Notes: generated by a model from the sequence alone, not told the origin. Positions 37,878 through 46,721 are shown, counted from the first letter of the stretch. The stretch: DNA of 64,000 nucleotides from Faecalibacter bovis (GCF_017948305.1 NZ_CP072842.1:784001-848000), one strand, 5' to 3'. A program made the numbers and translations.

Positions 37878-38639
37878 TTATTTTAATAAATTCCACTTTT
37901 TATTCATGCGGTATATATAACCACCTTTCCATTTTCCATCGTGTATATAAATCGCATCGTAACCTAAAGTTTTAATGTCATTTTTAGATATTTGATTCAT
38001 AGGTTTAGTATTAAATTCTGCTGACCAAAATGGCGTTTTTGCAGGTACACGATAAAAATAATCAAAATCGTAATCAGTAAATCCGAAAGGATCTTTTGGG
38101 CCACCTAAACCATAAATATCGCTACCAACTTTCTTATTGTTGATTGCCATTACACGAACATTTCCTTCTGGTGATATTAATCGAAAAACATCATCTTGTA
38201 CACCATCTGCAAAAAAATCACCTTTCAATGCAAAGACTTTATAAGAGGTAGCTAAATAATAATCTTTTAAAGCTGGATGTTTAGCAATTTTACTTTCTGC
38301 TTGTTTGATGAATTGACTTTGCTCTGTTAAATAACCATCAAAAACATATACACCTTTTGGATCGTAACTTTCTGTAAAACTTGGATCAATGATAATTTGT
38401 GTTGATTTGCCATCAATTTTCACCCAATTTCCGCTGATTGATTTACCATCATCTTTAATCACTAAAGGATCTGATTTTTCAATCACTTTAACTTGGTATC
38501 CGTACGGAATCTTACCTATCTTTTGTCCACTAATCTTGGTTCTTACAGTTAAACCTTCTACTGCATTTACATGATAAATTCCTTGTGCCGATAGCATTGT
38601 TCCTATCGACATGAATAAAACTAAAAGTTTGTTTTTCAT
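37878..38639 (-). CDS. Secreted protein with N-terminal bacterial SH3-like domain
   Basis: A 253-residue protein with a signal peptide (MKNKLLVLFMSIGTMLSAQ). Residues about 20-90 match a bacterial SH3 domain: VEGLTVRTKISGQKIGKIPYG, then GNWVKIDG. SH3b domains bind peptidoglycan or surface polymers. The remaining 160 residues (with YVFDGYLTEQSQ and a Tyr-rich end) match nothing I recognise, and no catalytic residues stand out. It is the first gene of an apparent operon with the SDR downstream. The product is probably periplasmic. Confidence 0.68.
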   Translation of the reverse strand: MKNKLLVLFMSIGTMLSAQGIYHVNAVEGLTVRTKISGQKIGKIPYGYQVKVIEKSDPLVIKDDGKSISGNWVKIDGKSTQIIIDPSFTESYDPKGVYVFDGYLTEQSQFIKQAESKIAKHPALKDYYLATSYKVFALKGDFFADGVQDDVFRLISPEGNVRVMAINNKKVGSDIYGLGGPKDPFGFTDYDFDYFYRVPAKTPFWSAEFNTKPMNQISKNDIKTLGYDAIYIHDGKWKGGYIYRMNKKWNLLK

Positions 38640-38648
38640 TTTTTTTAA

Positions 38649-38676
38649 TAAAAAAGCTCCTTTTGAAAGGAGCTTT
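38649..38676 (-). terminator. Terminator of the enoyl-CoA hydratase gene
   Basis: AAAGCTCCTTT / AAAGGAGCTTT hairpin with a two-base loop, followed on the minus strand by a U-run. It lies 16 bases beyond the stop at 38692. Confidence 0.85.
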
Positions 38677-38691
38677 AAAAATCAATTTTTA

Positions 38692-39462
38692 TTATTTAAA
38701 ATTTGGCTTTCTTTTCTCTACGAAAGCTGTTGTTCCTTCCTTGAAATCTTCTTCTTCAAAAAGGTTACCAAAACTTTCGATTTCTATCGCAAATCCATTT
38801 TCTTTGTCTGAAGCATTAATTGCATTAATTGCCTGACTAATTGCAATTGAAGAGTTTCGCGTGATTTTACCAGCAATTTCTTTTGCTCGATTGATTAATT
38901 CTGCTTGCTCAACAACTTCATTTACTAAGCCAATTTGTTCTGCCTTTTCAGCAGTAAACATATCTGCTGTCATAATGGCCTGCATTGCACGTCCTTTTCC
39001 TATTAATTTTGGCAAACGTTGTGTTCCTCCATAACCTGGTATTAAACCTAACGTTACTTCTGGTAAACCTAATTTCGCATTCGTTGATGCAATACGGAAA
39101 TGAGCCGCCATTGCTAACTCTAATCCGCCACCTAAAGCAAATCCGTTAACTGCGGCAATGACAGGTTTAGTAAAATTCTCAATTTTATCGAAAACTCTTT
39201 CTTGACCTTTACCAGCTAATTCTTTTCCTTCTTCTGCATTAAAACTTGCAAATTCTTTAATATCTGCTCCCGCAACAAATGATTTTTCTCCAGCTCCTGT
39301 TAAGATTACTGCACGAATATTATCATTAGATTTTGCTTCATCAAAAAAAGTAGATAAATCTTCTAATAAACCTTTGTTTAAAGCATTTAATGCTTGAGGG
39401 CGGTTTAATGTTACAACAGCAATTCTGTTTTCAATTTCTACTAATAAATTCTCGTATGACAT
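38692..39462 (-). CDS. Enoyl-CoA hydratase/isomerase (crotonase) family protein
   Basis: A 256-residue crotonase. The acyl-CoA-binding loop FVAGADIKEFA and the oxyanion segment NGFALGGGLELAM are in place, and both catalytic glutamates of enoyl-CoA hydratase are conserved: the Glu of GGGLELAM and that of LPEVTLGLIPGYGGTQRL. It hydrates trans-2-enoyl-CoA to 3-hydroxyacyl-CoA, in fatty-acid beta-oxidation or amino-acid catabolism. It has the length of short-chain enoyl-CoA hydratase. It is monocistronic on the minus strand, divergent from the trp attenuator. Confidence 0.92.
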   Translation of the reverse strand: MSYENLLVEIENRIAVVTLNRPQALNALNKGLLEDLSTFFDEAKSNDNIRAVILTGAGEKSFVAGADIKEFASFNAEEGKELAGKGQERVFDKIENFTKPVIAAVNGFALGGGLELAMAAHFRIASTNAKLGLPEVTLGLIPGYGGTQRLPKLIGKGRAMQAIMTADMFTAEKAEQIGLVNEVVEQAELINRAKEIAGKITRNSSIAISQAINAINASDKENGFAIEIESFGNLFEEEDFKEGTTAFVEKRKPNFK

Positions 39463-39620
39463 TATATTTTTTTTTGTGTTTGATTATGTTTTGAATTCGA
39501 TTCTAAAAATAATGGATTTTTATTAATTATTTACTTTTATGATATTTCTATTTCATTCCACTCTCTGATTCAGTATTTAAAATTTAACCTGAAAATATTT
39601 GCTAAAATCAAAATCCTTTA

Positions 39621-39628
39621 TACATTTG
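39621..39628 (+). promoter_or_regulatory. Promoter of the trp operon (-7 box, with -33 TTTG)
   Basis: TACATTTG is an exact TAnnTTTG box. TTTG at 39598-39601 lies 19 bases upstream, a good -33 element. The box ends 5 bases before the leader-peptide ATG at 39634, so the leader RNA would start at or beside the start codon. Confidence 0.75.
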
Positions 39629-39633
39629 TCCCA

Positions 39634-39696
39634 ATGAAAACATTATTTACAAATAACTGGTGGTGGAAATTCGAACAGCAAAACGTTGGTTCGTAG
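39634..39696 (+). CDS. trpL: trp operon leader peptide (Trp-Trp-Trp)
   Basis: A 20-codon ORF with three consecutive TGG codons at 39658-39666 (peptide MKTLFTNN-WWW-KFEQQNVGS), stop TAG at 39694-39696. Three adjacent Trp codons in a 20-residue peptide just before trpE are the classic sensor of tryptophan attenuation. Ribosomes stalled there when charged tRNA-Trp is scarce would cover CGAAC at 39672-39676, which otherwise pairs with GTTCG at 39689-39693. The freed GTTGGTTC (39685-39692) can then pair with GAACCGAC (39734-39741) and break the terminator. The promoter box lies 5 bases before the ATG, so the leader mRNA appears leaderless. Confidence 0.88.
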   Translation: MKTLFTNNWWWKFEQQNVGS

Positions 39697-39720
39697 GAGC
39701 GCTATATAGTTATATGTAGA

Positions 39721-39753
39721 AAAAGGCTTGTCGGAACCGACAAGCCTTTTTTT
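39721..39753 (+). terminator. trp attenuator terminator
   Basis: A strong hairpin, GGCTTGTCGG (39725-39734) with CCGACAAGCC (39737-39746), closed by an A4/T4 extension and followed by a T-run. It sits between trpL and trpE and is the conditional terminator. Its loop and 3' arm can pair instead with GTTGGTTC in the leader. Confidence 0.92.
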
Positions 39754-39799
39754 GTACCCAAAAATTAAAAAAACATCCCAATTTCAAATATTAAAAACA

Positions 39800-41194
39800 A
39801 TGAATTTAACATTCAAAACACAATCTGAAAAACGCTTAGGAGATTTAAGAACTCCAGTACAGATGTACTTAAAATTGCGTGACATCTTTCCAAATGCATT
39901 GCTTTTAGAAAGTTCAGATTATCATTCGAAATCAGATGCTAACTCTTTTATTTGCTTAAATCCAATTGCGACAATTGAGGTAAATAAAGGAATTGTAACC
40001 GAATCTTATTCGAATGGTGAAACAAAAAATTATCCGTTACTAGGACAAGAATCAGCAGAAGTGATTAAGAATTTTGCTACCCAATTCAAAATTGAAACAG
40101 AAGAAAATTTAATCGTAAATGGTTTATTTGGATACATTGGTTGGGATGCCATTCCGTATTTCGAAACGGTAAAATTTAAGAATGAAGGTAATGAAGCAAC
40201 GATTCCAGAAGTTCGTTATTCTTTCTATCAAAACATCATTGTTTTCAATCATTTCCACAACGAAATTCAGTATTTAGAATTCCAAAATAATGAAACTGAT
40301 TCTCGTTTTGATGAAATTAAAGATATTATTCGAAACAAAACTTTTGTGGAATATCCATTCCAAATCGAAAGTGAAATCGAATCCAACTTGACCGATGAAG
40401 AATTTAAAAATATCGTGAGCCAATGCAAACAATCGTGTTTCAGAGGAGATGTTTTTCAAATTGTTCCGTCAAGACAGTTCAAGCAAAAGTTCTCGGGTGA
40501 CGAGTTCAATGTTTATCGTGTATTACGTTCCATCAATCCCTCTCCCTACCTATTTTATTTCGATTATGGAAATTATAAGATTCTTGGATCTTCACCTGAA
40601 GCCCAATTGATTGTTCGCGATAATCAAGCACAAATTCACCCGATTGCTGGAACTGTTCGTCGTACTGGTTCGCCAGAATTAGACAAGGAATTAACGGATC
40701 AATTGATTAAGGATCCAAAAGAAAATGAAGAACACGTGATGTTAGTTGATTTGGCTCGAAATGATTTAAGTCGAAATTCGAAAGCGGTTACTGTAGAATC
40801 TTACAAAGAAATTCAAGTTTTTTCTCATGTGATTCATATGGTTTCTAAAGTCATTGCCGATATCGAACCATCAATTAATACCATGAAAGTTTTCGCCGAT
40901 TCTTTTCCAGCAGGCACATTATCGGGCGCTCCAAAATTTAAAGCGATGGAATTATTGGATCAATACGAAAATCAAAACCGTGGAATTTACGGTGGAGCCA
41001 TTGGGTATTTAGGATTTAATGGCGACATTAATATGGCGATTGCGATCCGAACATTCGTCAGTAAACAGAATACATTATATTTCCAAGCGGGTGCTGGAGT
41101 CGTTTCTAAATCCATTGAAGAAAACGAGTTACAAGAAGTTAATCACAAATTAGGCGCTTTACGCAAAGCCATTCAATTAGCAGAAAACATTTAA
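39800..41194 (+). CDS. trpE: Anthranilate synthase component I
   Basis: A 464-residue enzyme that, with TrpG, converts chorismate and glutamine to anthranilate. The LLES motif (residues 35-38), part of the tryptophan feedback site, is conserved, as are the chorismate-binding segments IVPSRQFKQKF, PSPYLFYFDYGNYKILGSSPE, IHPIAGTVRRTG, PKENEEHVMLVDLARNDLSR and GAPKFKAMELLDQYE. A longer reading frame opens at 39728 but that ATG is inside the attenuator hairpin, so the start is set at 39800. TrpG follows after 3 bases. Expression should fall at high Trp by attenuation and activity by feedback. Confidence 0.97.
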   Translation: MNLTFKTQSEKRLGDLRTPVQMYLKLRDIFPNALLLESSDYHSKSDANSFICLNPIATIEVNKGIVTESYSNGETKNYPLLGQESAEVIKNFATQFKIETEENLIVNGLFGYIGWDAIPYFETVKFKNEGNEATIPEVRYSFYQNIIVFNHFHNEIQYLEFQNNETDSRFDEIKDIIRNKTFVEYPFQIESEIESNLTDEEFKNIVSQCKQSCFRGDVFQIVPSRQFKQKFSGDEFNVYRVLRSINPSPYLFYFDYGNYKILGSSPEAQLIVRDNQAQIHPIAGTVRRTGSPELDKELTDQLIKDPKENEEHVMLVDLARNDLSRNSKAVTVESYKEIQVFSHVIHMVSKVIADIEPSINTMKVFADSFPAGTLSGAPKFKAMELLDQYENQNRGIYGGAIGYLGFNGDINMAIAIRTFVSKQNTLYFQAGAGVVSKSIEENELQEVNHKLGALRKAIQLAENI

Positions 41195-41197
41195 ACC

Positions 41198-41764
41198 ATG
41201 AAAATTTTAGTTTTAGATAATTACGATTCGTTTACTTACAATATCGTTCACGCACTACGCAAATTCACGGATACTATTGATGTTTTTCGCAACGATGAAA
41301 TTGCGTTGGAAGACGTCGAACAATACGATAAAATCTTACTTTCTCCAGGTCCTGGAATTCCAGACGAGGCGAATTTATTAAAACCAATTATTGAGAAATA
41401 TGCGCCGACCAAATCCATTTTTGGAATTTGTTTAGGGCAACAAGCAATTGGTGAAGTTTTTGGAGGAACGTTATTGAATACACAAGAAGTTTTTCACGGC
41501 GTACAATCAGAAATTGAAGTCGTTCATTCGGACGAAATTTTATTTCAAAATATGCCGTCTCACTTACAAGTGGGTCGTTACCATTCTTGGGTGGTTTCGA
41601 ATGATAACTTTCCTGATACTTTAGAAATTACAGCGAAAGGACCTAAAGGGGAAGTAATGGCTTTAAGACATAAAACGTATGATGTACGTGGTGTCCAATT
41701 TCATCCCGAATCAATATTAACACCCGAAGGAGAACAAATGATTGAAAACTGGTTAAAAGCTTAA
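41198..41764 (+). CDS. trpG: Anthranilate synthase component II (glutamine amidotransferase)
   Basis: A 188-residue class I glutamine amidotransferase that supplies ammonia to TrpE. The nucleophile is Cys78 in FGICLGQQ, and the catalytic His and Glu lie in VQFHPESILT near the C-terminus. LSPGPGIPDEA forms the oxyanion region. It is a separate polypeptide, not fused to TrpE or TrpD. It starts 3 bases after trpE and ends 3 bases before trpD, consistent with one polycistronic message. A dual role with PabB in folate synthesis is possible; the sequence cannot exclude it. Confidence 0.96.
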   Translation: MKILVLDNYDSFTYNIVHALRKFTDTIDVFRNDEIALEDVEQYDKILLSPGPGIPDEANLLKPIIEKYAPTKSIFGICLGQQAIGEVFGGTLLNTQEVFHGVQSEIEVVHSDEILFQNMPSHLQVGRYHSWVVSNDNFPDTLEITAKGPKGEVMALRHKTYDVRGVQFHPESILTPEGEQMIENWLKA

Positions 41765-41767
41765 GCG

Positions 41768-42754
41768 ATGAAAAAGTTATTGAATCAATTATTTGAAAAC
41801 TATACGTTAAACGAAGAAGAAGCCTACCAAATTATGGTGGATATTTCTGAATCCAAGTATTCGGATATCGAATTGGCTTCATTTTTAACGGTTTTCAATA
41901 TGCGTAATATTACGTTAGAAGAATTAAAAGGTTATCGTAGAGCTTTATTGGATTTATGTTTAAAGGTTAATCTTCCGAAAAACGCTTTAGATATTGTTGG
42001 AACCGGTGGAGATGGAAAAGACACATTTAATATTTCAACTTTAAGTGCTTTTGTGATTGCCGGAACAGGCGAAAAAGTGATTAAACAAGGTAATTATGGT
42101 GCTTCGTCAGTCAGTGGTTCATCGAATATGTTGGAACAATTTGGGTATCAATTTTCTTCGGATGAAGCGAAATTAAACCAAGAATATGAAGAAATTGGAT
42201 TAACCTTTTTACACGCACCTTTATTCCATCCCGCATTGAAAAAAGTTGCGAATTTAAGACGTGAATTAGGTGTAAAAACGTTCTTTAATTTAATGGGACC
42301 TTTAGTGAATCCGGTACAACCCGATTTTCAGAATTTGGGAACATTTGATGTTAAAACGGCTCGTTTGTATCATTATGTGATGCAAAATTCGGGTAAAAGT
42401 TATGCGATTTCAACTGCCTTAGCAGGATATGATGAAATCTCATTAACGTCACCAACGAAAGTATATACGAATCAAGGTGAATTCTTGTACCAAAGTGAGG
42501 ATTTTGGATTAGAAACGATTCAAGCCGACCAAATTGCAGGAGGAAAAACGGTAGAAGAAAACGCAAAAATTTTCATCTCCGTTTTACAGAACGAAAGCAC
42601 CAAAGCGCAAAAAGAAGTCGTTTTAGCCAATTCAGCTTTAGGATTAAAAACAATTCATCTAACCAAAGATTTAAAAGAATGTGTAGCGATTGCAAACGAA
42701 AGTTTAGCCTCAGGAAAAGCATTCGAAATCTTTCAAAAACTAACCAACCGATGA
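41768..42754 (+). CDS. trpD: Anthranilate phosphoribosyltransferase
   Basis: A 328-residue enzyme transferring phosphoribose from PRPP to anthranilate. The PRPP-binding glycine-rich motif DIVGTGGDGKDTFNIST, the KQGNYGASS segment and the FFNLMGPLVNP segment are all intact. The length is normal for a stand-alone TrpD. Its TGA stop overlaps the ATG of trpC by four bases (ATGA), so translation of the two is probably coupled. It is the third gene of the operon E-G-D-C-F-B. Confidence 0.97.
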   Translation: MKKLLNQLFENYTLNEEEAYQIMVDISESKYSDIELASFLTVFNMRNITLEELKGYRRALLDLCLKVNLPKNALDIVGTGGDGKDTFNISTLSAFVIAGTGEKVIKQGNYGASSVSGSSNMLEQFGYQFSSDEAKLNQEYEEIGLTFLHAPLFHPALKKVANLRRELGVKTFFNLMGPLVNPVQPDFQNLGTFDVKTARLYHYVMQNSGKSYAISTALAGYDEISLTSPTKVYTNQGEFLYQSEDFGLETIQADQIAGGKTVEENAKIFISVLQNESTKAQKEVVLANSALGLKTIHLTKDLKECVAIANESLASGKAFEIFQKLTNR

Positions 42755-43533
42755 AAAATATATTAGACCAAATCGTTGAACAAAAACGAATCGAAGTTCA
42801 ACAAAAACAACAAATTCAATCCATTGAGGATTTAAAACAAAGTATTCACTTTTTAAATCCGGTTCGTTCCGCGAAAGCTTCAGTTTTAGATGCAACTAAA
42901 ACGGGAATTATTGCAGAATTTAAACGTAAATCGCCATCGAAAGGATTTATCAACGAAAATGCTAACGTAAAAGAAGTCGTTGCAGGTTATGAACAATTTG
43001 GTGCTTCTGTGGTTTCGGTTTTAACGGATGAAAATTTCTTTGGCGGAAGCCTTGAAGATTTACAGCAAGCGAAGGAAGTTTTATCGATTCCTGTGCTTCG
43101 CAAGGATTTTATTATCGATGTATACCAAGTGTATGAAACGAAAGCAATTGGAGCCGATTTGATGTTATTGATTGCCGAATGTTTAACGAAAGACGAAGTA
43201 CACGATTTAGCCAAATTGGCGAAAGAAATCGGATTAGAAGTTTTGTTGGAAATTCATTCGGAAGACCAATTAGAAAAAGTAAATGAATACATCGATTTAA
43301 TCGGAATCAATAACAGAAATTTAAAAACATTTGTTGTGGATACGGAAAAATCGAAACAGATATTACAACAACTACCGGAGGATTTGATTAAAGTCGCGGA
43401 AAGCGGAATTACTGATCCAGAAGTAGTCAAAGATTTAAAAGAAGCTGGATTTCAATCATTTTTAATCGGTGAAAACTTTATGAAAAATGAAAATCCTGGG
43501 AAAGCCTTTCAAGAATTTGTCAATCAATTGTAA
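42751..43533 (+). CDS. trpC: Indole-3-glycerol phosphate synthase
   Basis: A 260-residue TIM-barrel enzyme that closes the indole ring. Catalytic features are visible: EFKRKSPSKGFI with the general-acid Lys, VLTDENFFGGS, LRKDFIIDVYQVYE, and INNRNLKTF with the AESGI phosphate-binding end. The frame is open from 42679, but the ATG at 42751 is preferred because it overlaps the trpD stop by 4 bases and the resulting protein has normal length. TrpC and TrpF are separate here, not fused as in enterobacteria. The stop (TAA) overlaps the start of trpF by one base. Confidence 0.96.
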   Translation: MKNILDQIVEQKRIEVQQKQQIQSIEDLKQSIHFLNPVRSAKASVLDATKTGIIAEFKRKSPSKGFINENANVKEVVAGYEQFGASVVSVLTDENFFGGSLEDLQQAKEVLSIPVLRKDFIIDVYQVYETKAIGADLMLLIAECLTKDEVHDLAKLAKEIGLEVLLEIHSEDQLEKVNEYIDLIGINNRNLKTFVVDTEKSKQILQQLPEDLIKVAESGITDPEVVKDLKEAGFQSFLIGENFMKNENPGKAFQEFVNQL

Positions 43534-44204
43534 TGAAAAGATTTCAAGTTAAAGTATGTGGTAATAATTCGGTTGAGAATTTTAAAGCCTTAACCGAAAT
43601 CGAACCCGATTATGTTGGATTTATCTTTTATCCAAAATCTCCACGATTTGTAAAAGATGAAACCATTTTCGACATTTTTCCTAATGCTGAACGTGTAGGG
43701 GTTTTTGTGAATGAAACCATTGAAACTATTATACAAAAAGTTCAACAATTTGAATTGGATGTGGTGCAATTACACGGAGATGAAACACCAGCATATTGTC
43801 AAGAATTAATTGAAGCCAAACATCAACAATTATTAACTTCTGAACAGTTTTTAGATTTTAAAATTTGGAAAGCTATCGGTGTTAATGAAGATACAGATTT
43901 TGAACAATTAAGAGGTTATCAACAAGTTGTTGATAGTTTTGTATTCGACACCAAATCAAAGCAATATGGCGGTACAGGACAGAAATTTGATTGGCAAATA
44001 TTGAAAACCTATCAGTTATCAACACCCTTTTTATTAAGTGGTGGAATTCAATTAGAAGATGCCTTGGTTTTGAAAAATTTCCAACATTCCCAATGCATCG
44101 GTTTTGATATCAACAGTGGTTTTGAAATTGAACCCGGAATCAAAAACATCGAAAAAGTAAAACAATTTATCGACACGATTGATGGTCGAATTGAACAAAA
44201 TTAA
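43533..44204 (+). CDS. trpF: Phosphoribosylanthranilate isomerase
   Basis: A 223-residue TIM-barrel enzyme performing the Amadori rearrangement of N-(5-phosphoribosyl)anthranilate. It starts [11 protein letters not shown], with the catalytic Cys in KVCGN, then [22 protein letters not shown] and [10 protein letters not shown]. The catalytic Asp and the phosphate-binding glycines are in [19 protein letters not shown] and [10 protein letters not shown]. The spacer of about 20 residues after QLHGDE is slightly longer than usual. Its ATG overlaps the trpC stop by one base. Confidence 0.96.
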   Translation: MKRFQVKVCGNNSVENFKALTEIEPDYVGFIFYPKSPRFVKDETIFDIFPNAERVGVFVNETIETIIQKVQQFELDVVQLHGDETPAYCQELIEAKHQQLLTSEQFLDFKIWKAIGVNEDTDFEQLRGYQQVVDSFVFDTKSKQYGGTGQKFDWQILKTYQLSTPFLLSGGIQLEDALVLKNFQHSQCIGFDINSGFEIEPGIKNIEKVKQFIDTIDGRIEQN

Positions 44205-44217
44205 GAGAACAAACAAA

Positions 44218-45399
44218 ATGAAATATTCAGTAGACGAGAACGGATTTTATGGTGATTTTGGAGGAGCATTTATCCCTGAATTATTACATCACAATTGTCA
44301 AGAATTAAAAGATGCATTCGATAAATACTTTTATACAGAAGAATTCCAAAGTGAATTTCGTGGTTTATTAAAAGATTACGTTGGTCGACCAAGTCCATTA
44401 TATTATGCACCAAAATTATCGGAACGTTACGGTGCAAACATTTTATTAAAACGTGAGGATTTAAACCATACTGGAGCACACAAAGTAAACAATACCATTG
44501 GACAAGCTTTGCTGGCGAAACGAATGGGTAAAACAAAGATTTTAGCGGAAACAGGAGCTGGACAACACGGTGTAGCTACAGCAACAATCTGTGCCTTATT
44601 AGGTTTAGAATGTACTGTTTTTATGGGCGAAATTGATATTGCGCGTCAAGCACCGAATGTAGCTCGTATGCAAATGTTAGGAGCAACTGTAGTCGCAGCA
44701 ACTTCTGGAAGTAAAACTTTAAAAGATGCAACAAACGAAGCGATTCGTTACTGGATTAATAATCCTGAAACCTATTATTTAATAGGTTCTGTCGTTGGAC
44801 CTCATCCTTATCCTGCGATTGTTGCCGAATTCCAAGCGATTATTTCGGAAGAGATTCGTAAACAATTATTAGAGAAATACGGGAAAGAAACGCCGGATTA
44901 TGTGATTGCTTGTGTCGGTGGAGGAAGTAATGCAGCTGGCGCATTTTATCACTTTTTAGATGATGAAGAAGTGAAATTAATTGCGGTTGAAGCGGCTGGA
45001 TTAGGAGTTGATTCTGGAGAAACTGCTGCAACCATGCAAAAAGGTACCGAAGGAATTATCCACGGTAGTAAAACCATGTTAATGCAGGATGAAGATGGAC
45101 AAATTGTTGAGCCTTATTCGATCTCTGCAGGATTAGATTATCCTGGAGTCGGACCTTTACATGCGCATTTATTCAAAACTGGACGTGGAACGTTTTTAAA
45201 CGCTACAGATGAAGAAGCATTGCAAGCTGCATTTTTATTAACAAGAGAAGAAGGAATCATTCCAGCCTTAGAATCTTCACACGCTTTAGCTGTATTAGAA
45301 AAAATCGATTTTAAACCGCAAGACATTGTGGTTCTGAACCTTTCAGGCCGTGGAGATAAAGATTTAGAAACGTATATGAAATTTTCTGAAAAATATTAA
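44218..45399 (+). CDS. trpB: Tryptophan synthase beta chain
   Basis: A 393-residue PLP enzyme that joins indole to serine. The PLP lysine is K89 in [10 protein letters not shown], the phosphate-binding loop is GGGSNAAG, and the [10 protein letters not shown] segment holds the catalytic Glu. The frame opens at 44179, but the ATG at 44218 is preferred since it follows the trpF stop by 13 bases and gives the standard TrpB N-terminus. It is the last trp gene; no trpA follows. The alpha subunit that should partner it is encoded at 15583-16347. TrpB forms an alpha2-beta2 complex with TrpA, channelling indole between them. Confidence 0.97.
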   Translation: MKYSVDENGFYGDFGGAFIPELLHHNCQELKDAFDKYFYTEEFQSEFRGLLKDYVGRPSPLYYAPKLSERYGANILLKREDLNHTGAHKVNNTIGQALLAKRMGKTKILAETGAGQHGVATATICALLGLECTVFMGEIDIARQAPNVARMQMLGATVVAATSGSKTLKDATNEAIRYWINNPETYYLIGSVVGPHPYPAIVAEFQAIISEEIRKQLLEKYGKETPDYVIACVGGGSNAAGAFYHFLDDEEVKLIAVEAAGLGVDSGETAATMQKGTEGIIHGSKTMLMQDEDGQIVEPYSISAGLDYPGVGPLHAHLFKTGRGTFLNATDEEALQAAFLLTREEGIIPALESSHALAVLEKIDFKPQDIVVLNLSGRGDKDLETYMKFSEKY

Positions 45400-45432
45400 T
45401 CAAATAATTTGGTTATAATTAAAAAATAATCC

Positions 45433-45440
45433 TACATTTG
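45433..45440 (+). promoter_or_regulatory. Promoter of the tRNA-Pro genes
   Basis: TACATTTG, exact consensus, with TTTG at 45408-45411 about 21 bases upstream. It lies 22 bases before the first tRNA. Confidence 0.7.
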
Positions 45441-45461
45441 CACCTCGATAATCAAAGATAT

Positions 45462-45536
45462 CGGGGTGTAGCGTAGCCCGGTCATCGCGCCTGCTTTGGG
45501 AGCAGGAGGTCGCAGGTTCGAATCCTGCCACCCCGA
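45462..45536 (+). tRNA. tRNA-Pro (TGG)
   Basis: A 75-base cloverleaf. Acceptor CGGGGTG pairs with CACCCCG and A is the discriminator; the anticodon stem CCTGC/GCAGG closes the loop TTTGGGA with anticodon TGG; the T-loop reads GGTTCGAATCC. The CCA end is not encoded. It is the first of two identical copies. Confidence 0.95.
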
Positions 45537-45581
45537 CAAATTTTTACCGAAAATTTGATTATCGAAAAAAAACACCTTAAT

Positions 45582-45656
45582 CGGGGTGTAGCGTAGCCCG
45601 GTCATCGCGCCTGCTTTGGGAGCAGGAGGTCGCAGGTTCGAATCCTGCCACCCCGA
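45582..45656 (+). tRNA. tRNA-Pro (TGG), second identical copy
   Basis: Identical to the copy at 45462-45536 over all 75 bases, separated by 45 bases and transcribed together, ending at the terminator at 45663-45694. A tandem duplication of the same isoacceptor. Confidence 0.95.
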
Positions 45657-45662
45657 CGAAAC

Positions 45663-45694
45663 AAAAAGCCTCTTCAAAATGAAGAGGCTTTTTT
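45663..45694. terminator. Terminator after tRNA-Pro genes
   Basis: AAAAAGCCTCTTC / GAAGAGGCTTTTT hairpin with an AAAAT loop and a T-run. Convergent with the ketopantoate reductase gene, so it can serve both. Confidence 0.88.
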
Positions 45695-45714
45695 ATTTTA
45701 TATAATCTTTAAGA

Positions 45715-46623
45715 CTAATAGGTCTTTTCAATGGCTTTTACCATATTATATATTAATTCGTTACATGGTGTTTTCACTCCAACTTCTTTTCCAAGTTTTA
45801 TAATTTCACCAGAAAATTCATCAACTTCAGAATTTCTTTTTGCTTCACGATCTTGTAGCATTGATGTTTTAGCCTCGCCATCAACTTTTGTTAAAGTCGA
45901 TTTCATTCGTTTTATTTCCTCCTCTCCAATTTCAATTCCTAAAGCATTACCAACCGAAATAACTTCGTCAGCTACCATATCCATTAATTTTAAGACAGAC
46001 TCGTTTGACACGAATTCTTTATACTGAAATTCTAATATGAAACTTAATTGATTTGCTACAACATTAATTAAATATTTTGCCCATTGTGCTTTCTGAATTT
46101 CCTGTGATAATTCGTTCGGAATATTTGCGTCAAGCATAAATTGATGCAATTCTGTCAACTCTTCTTGGAATTCATTATTAACATGTCCAAAAACAATTTT
46201 ACCAATGCTACCATAAGCGACTTTATTTCCAATTTTAATTGCATCCATGTAGGCAACTGCATTTAAAACACGATGCCAACCAAAATGTTCAGCCAAAATA
46301 CTTTCAGAAGAAATTCCATTCATCAAACTGATAATCTTAGTATTTTCACCAACAAAAGGCTTCAAATCTTCAATTGCTTGATCTAAATGTGAACTTTTTA
46401 CAACTAAAAAAATATAATCAGGAATATTATATTTATCCTCAGGTGTTATATAATCAAAATCATATTCTTTCTCGTTAACATAAATTTTTTCATTTTTATA
46501 ACGAACTTTTCTTTTTTGATTTACAATAACTTTTACAATTTCTGGTTTGTATTCATAAAAGCTAGCAGCATATTTTGCTCCTAATGCTCCCAAACCTAAA
46601 AAATATACCGAATTAATAGACAT
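45715..46623 (-). CDS. panE: 2-dehydropantoate 2-reductase (ketopantoate reductase family)
   Basis: A 302-residue ApbA/PanE protein. The N-terminal Rossmann motif GLGALG is at residues 10-15, followed by an IFLVVKSSHLDQAI segment, and the C-terminal domain contains the helical NVVANQLSFI and AKTSMLQDREAKRNSEVDEFSG blocks, where the Lys and Glu/Ser of the active site are expected. It reduces ketopantoate to pantoate with NADPH for coenzyme A synthesis. The family includes paralogues of uncertain substrate, so the symbol is given with moderate confidence. It is monocistronic on the minus strand, divergent from the aromatic permease. Confidence 0.82.
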   Translation of the reverse strand: MSINSVYFLGLGALGAKYAASFYEYKPEIVKVIVNQKRKVRYKNEKIYVNEKEYDFDYITPEDKYNIPDYIFLVVKSSHLDQAIEDLKPFVGENTKIISLMNGISSESILAEHFGWHRVLNAVAYMDAIKIGNKVAYGSIGKIVFGHVNNEFQEELTELHQFMLDANIPNELSQEIQKAQWAKYLINVVANQLSFILEFQYKEFVSNESVLKLMDMVADEVISVGNALGIEIGEEEIKRMKSTLTKVDGEAKTSMLQDREAKRNSEVDEFSGEIIKLGKEVGVKTPCNELIYNMVKAIEKTY

Positions 46624-46721
46624 TTGTTTAAAATTTTCAATAAATATAAACGAAAAACCGAATATTATTAATTGTATTTTGCCAAATTAATAAACAAGAA
46701 GTTCAGCTATATTTTTTTACA

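Noticed and set aside
39728-39799. Upstream in-frame ATG for trpE
   Set aside because: It lies inside the attenuator hairpin; the resulting 24 extra residues have no counterpart in TrpE proteins.
42679-42750. Extended N-terminus of trpC
   Set aside because: The extension overlaps trpD heavily; an ATGA coupling start at 42751 gives the normal protein.
44179-44217. Extended N-terminus of trpB
   Set aside because: It overlaps trpF; ATG at 44218 yields the normal TrpB start.
45432-45677. 81-residue minus-strand ORF across the tRNA-Pro genes
   Set aside because: It is the antisense translation of the two tRNA genes (repeated WQDSNLRPPAPKAG), a well-known artefact; both tRNAs fold perfectly on the plus strand.
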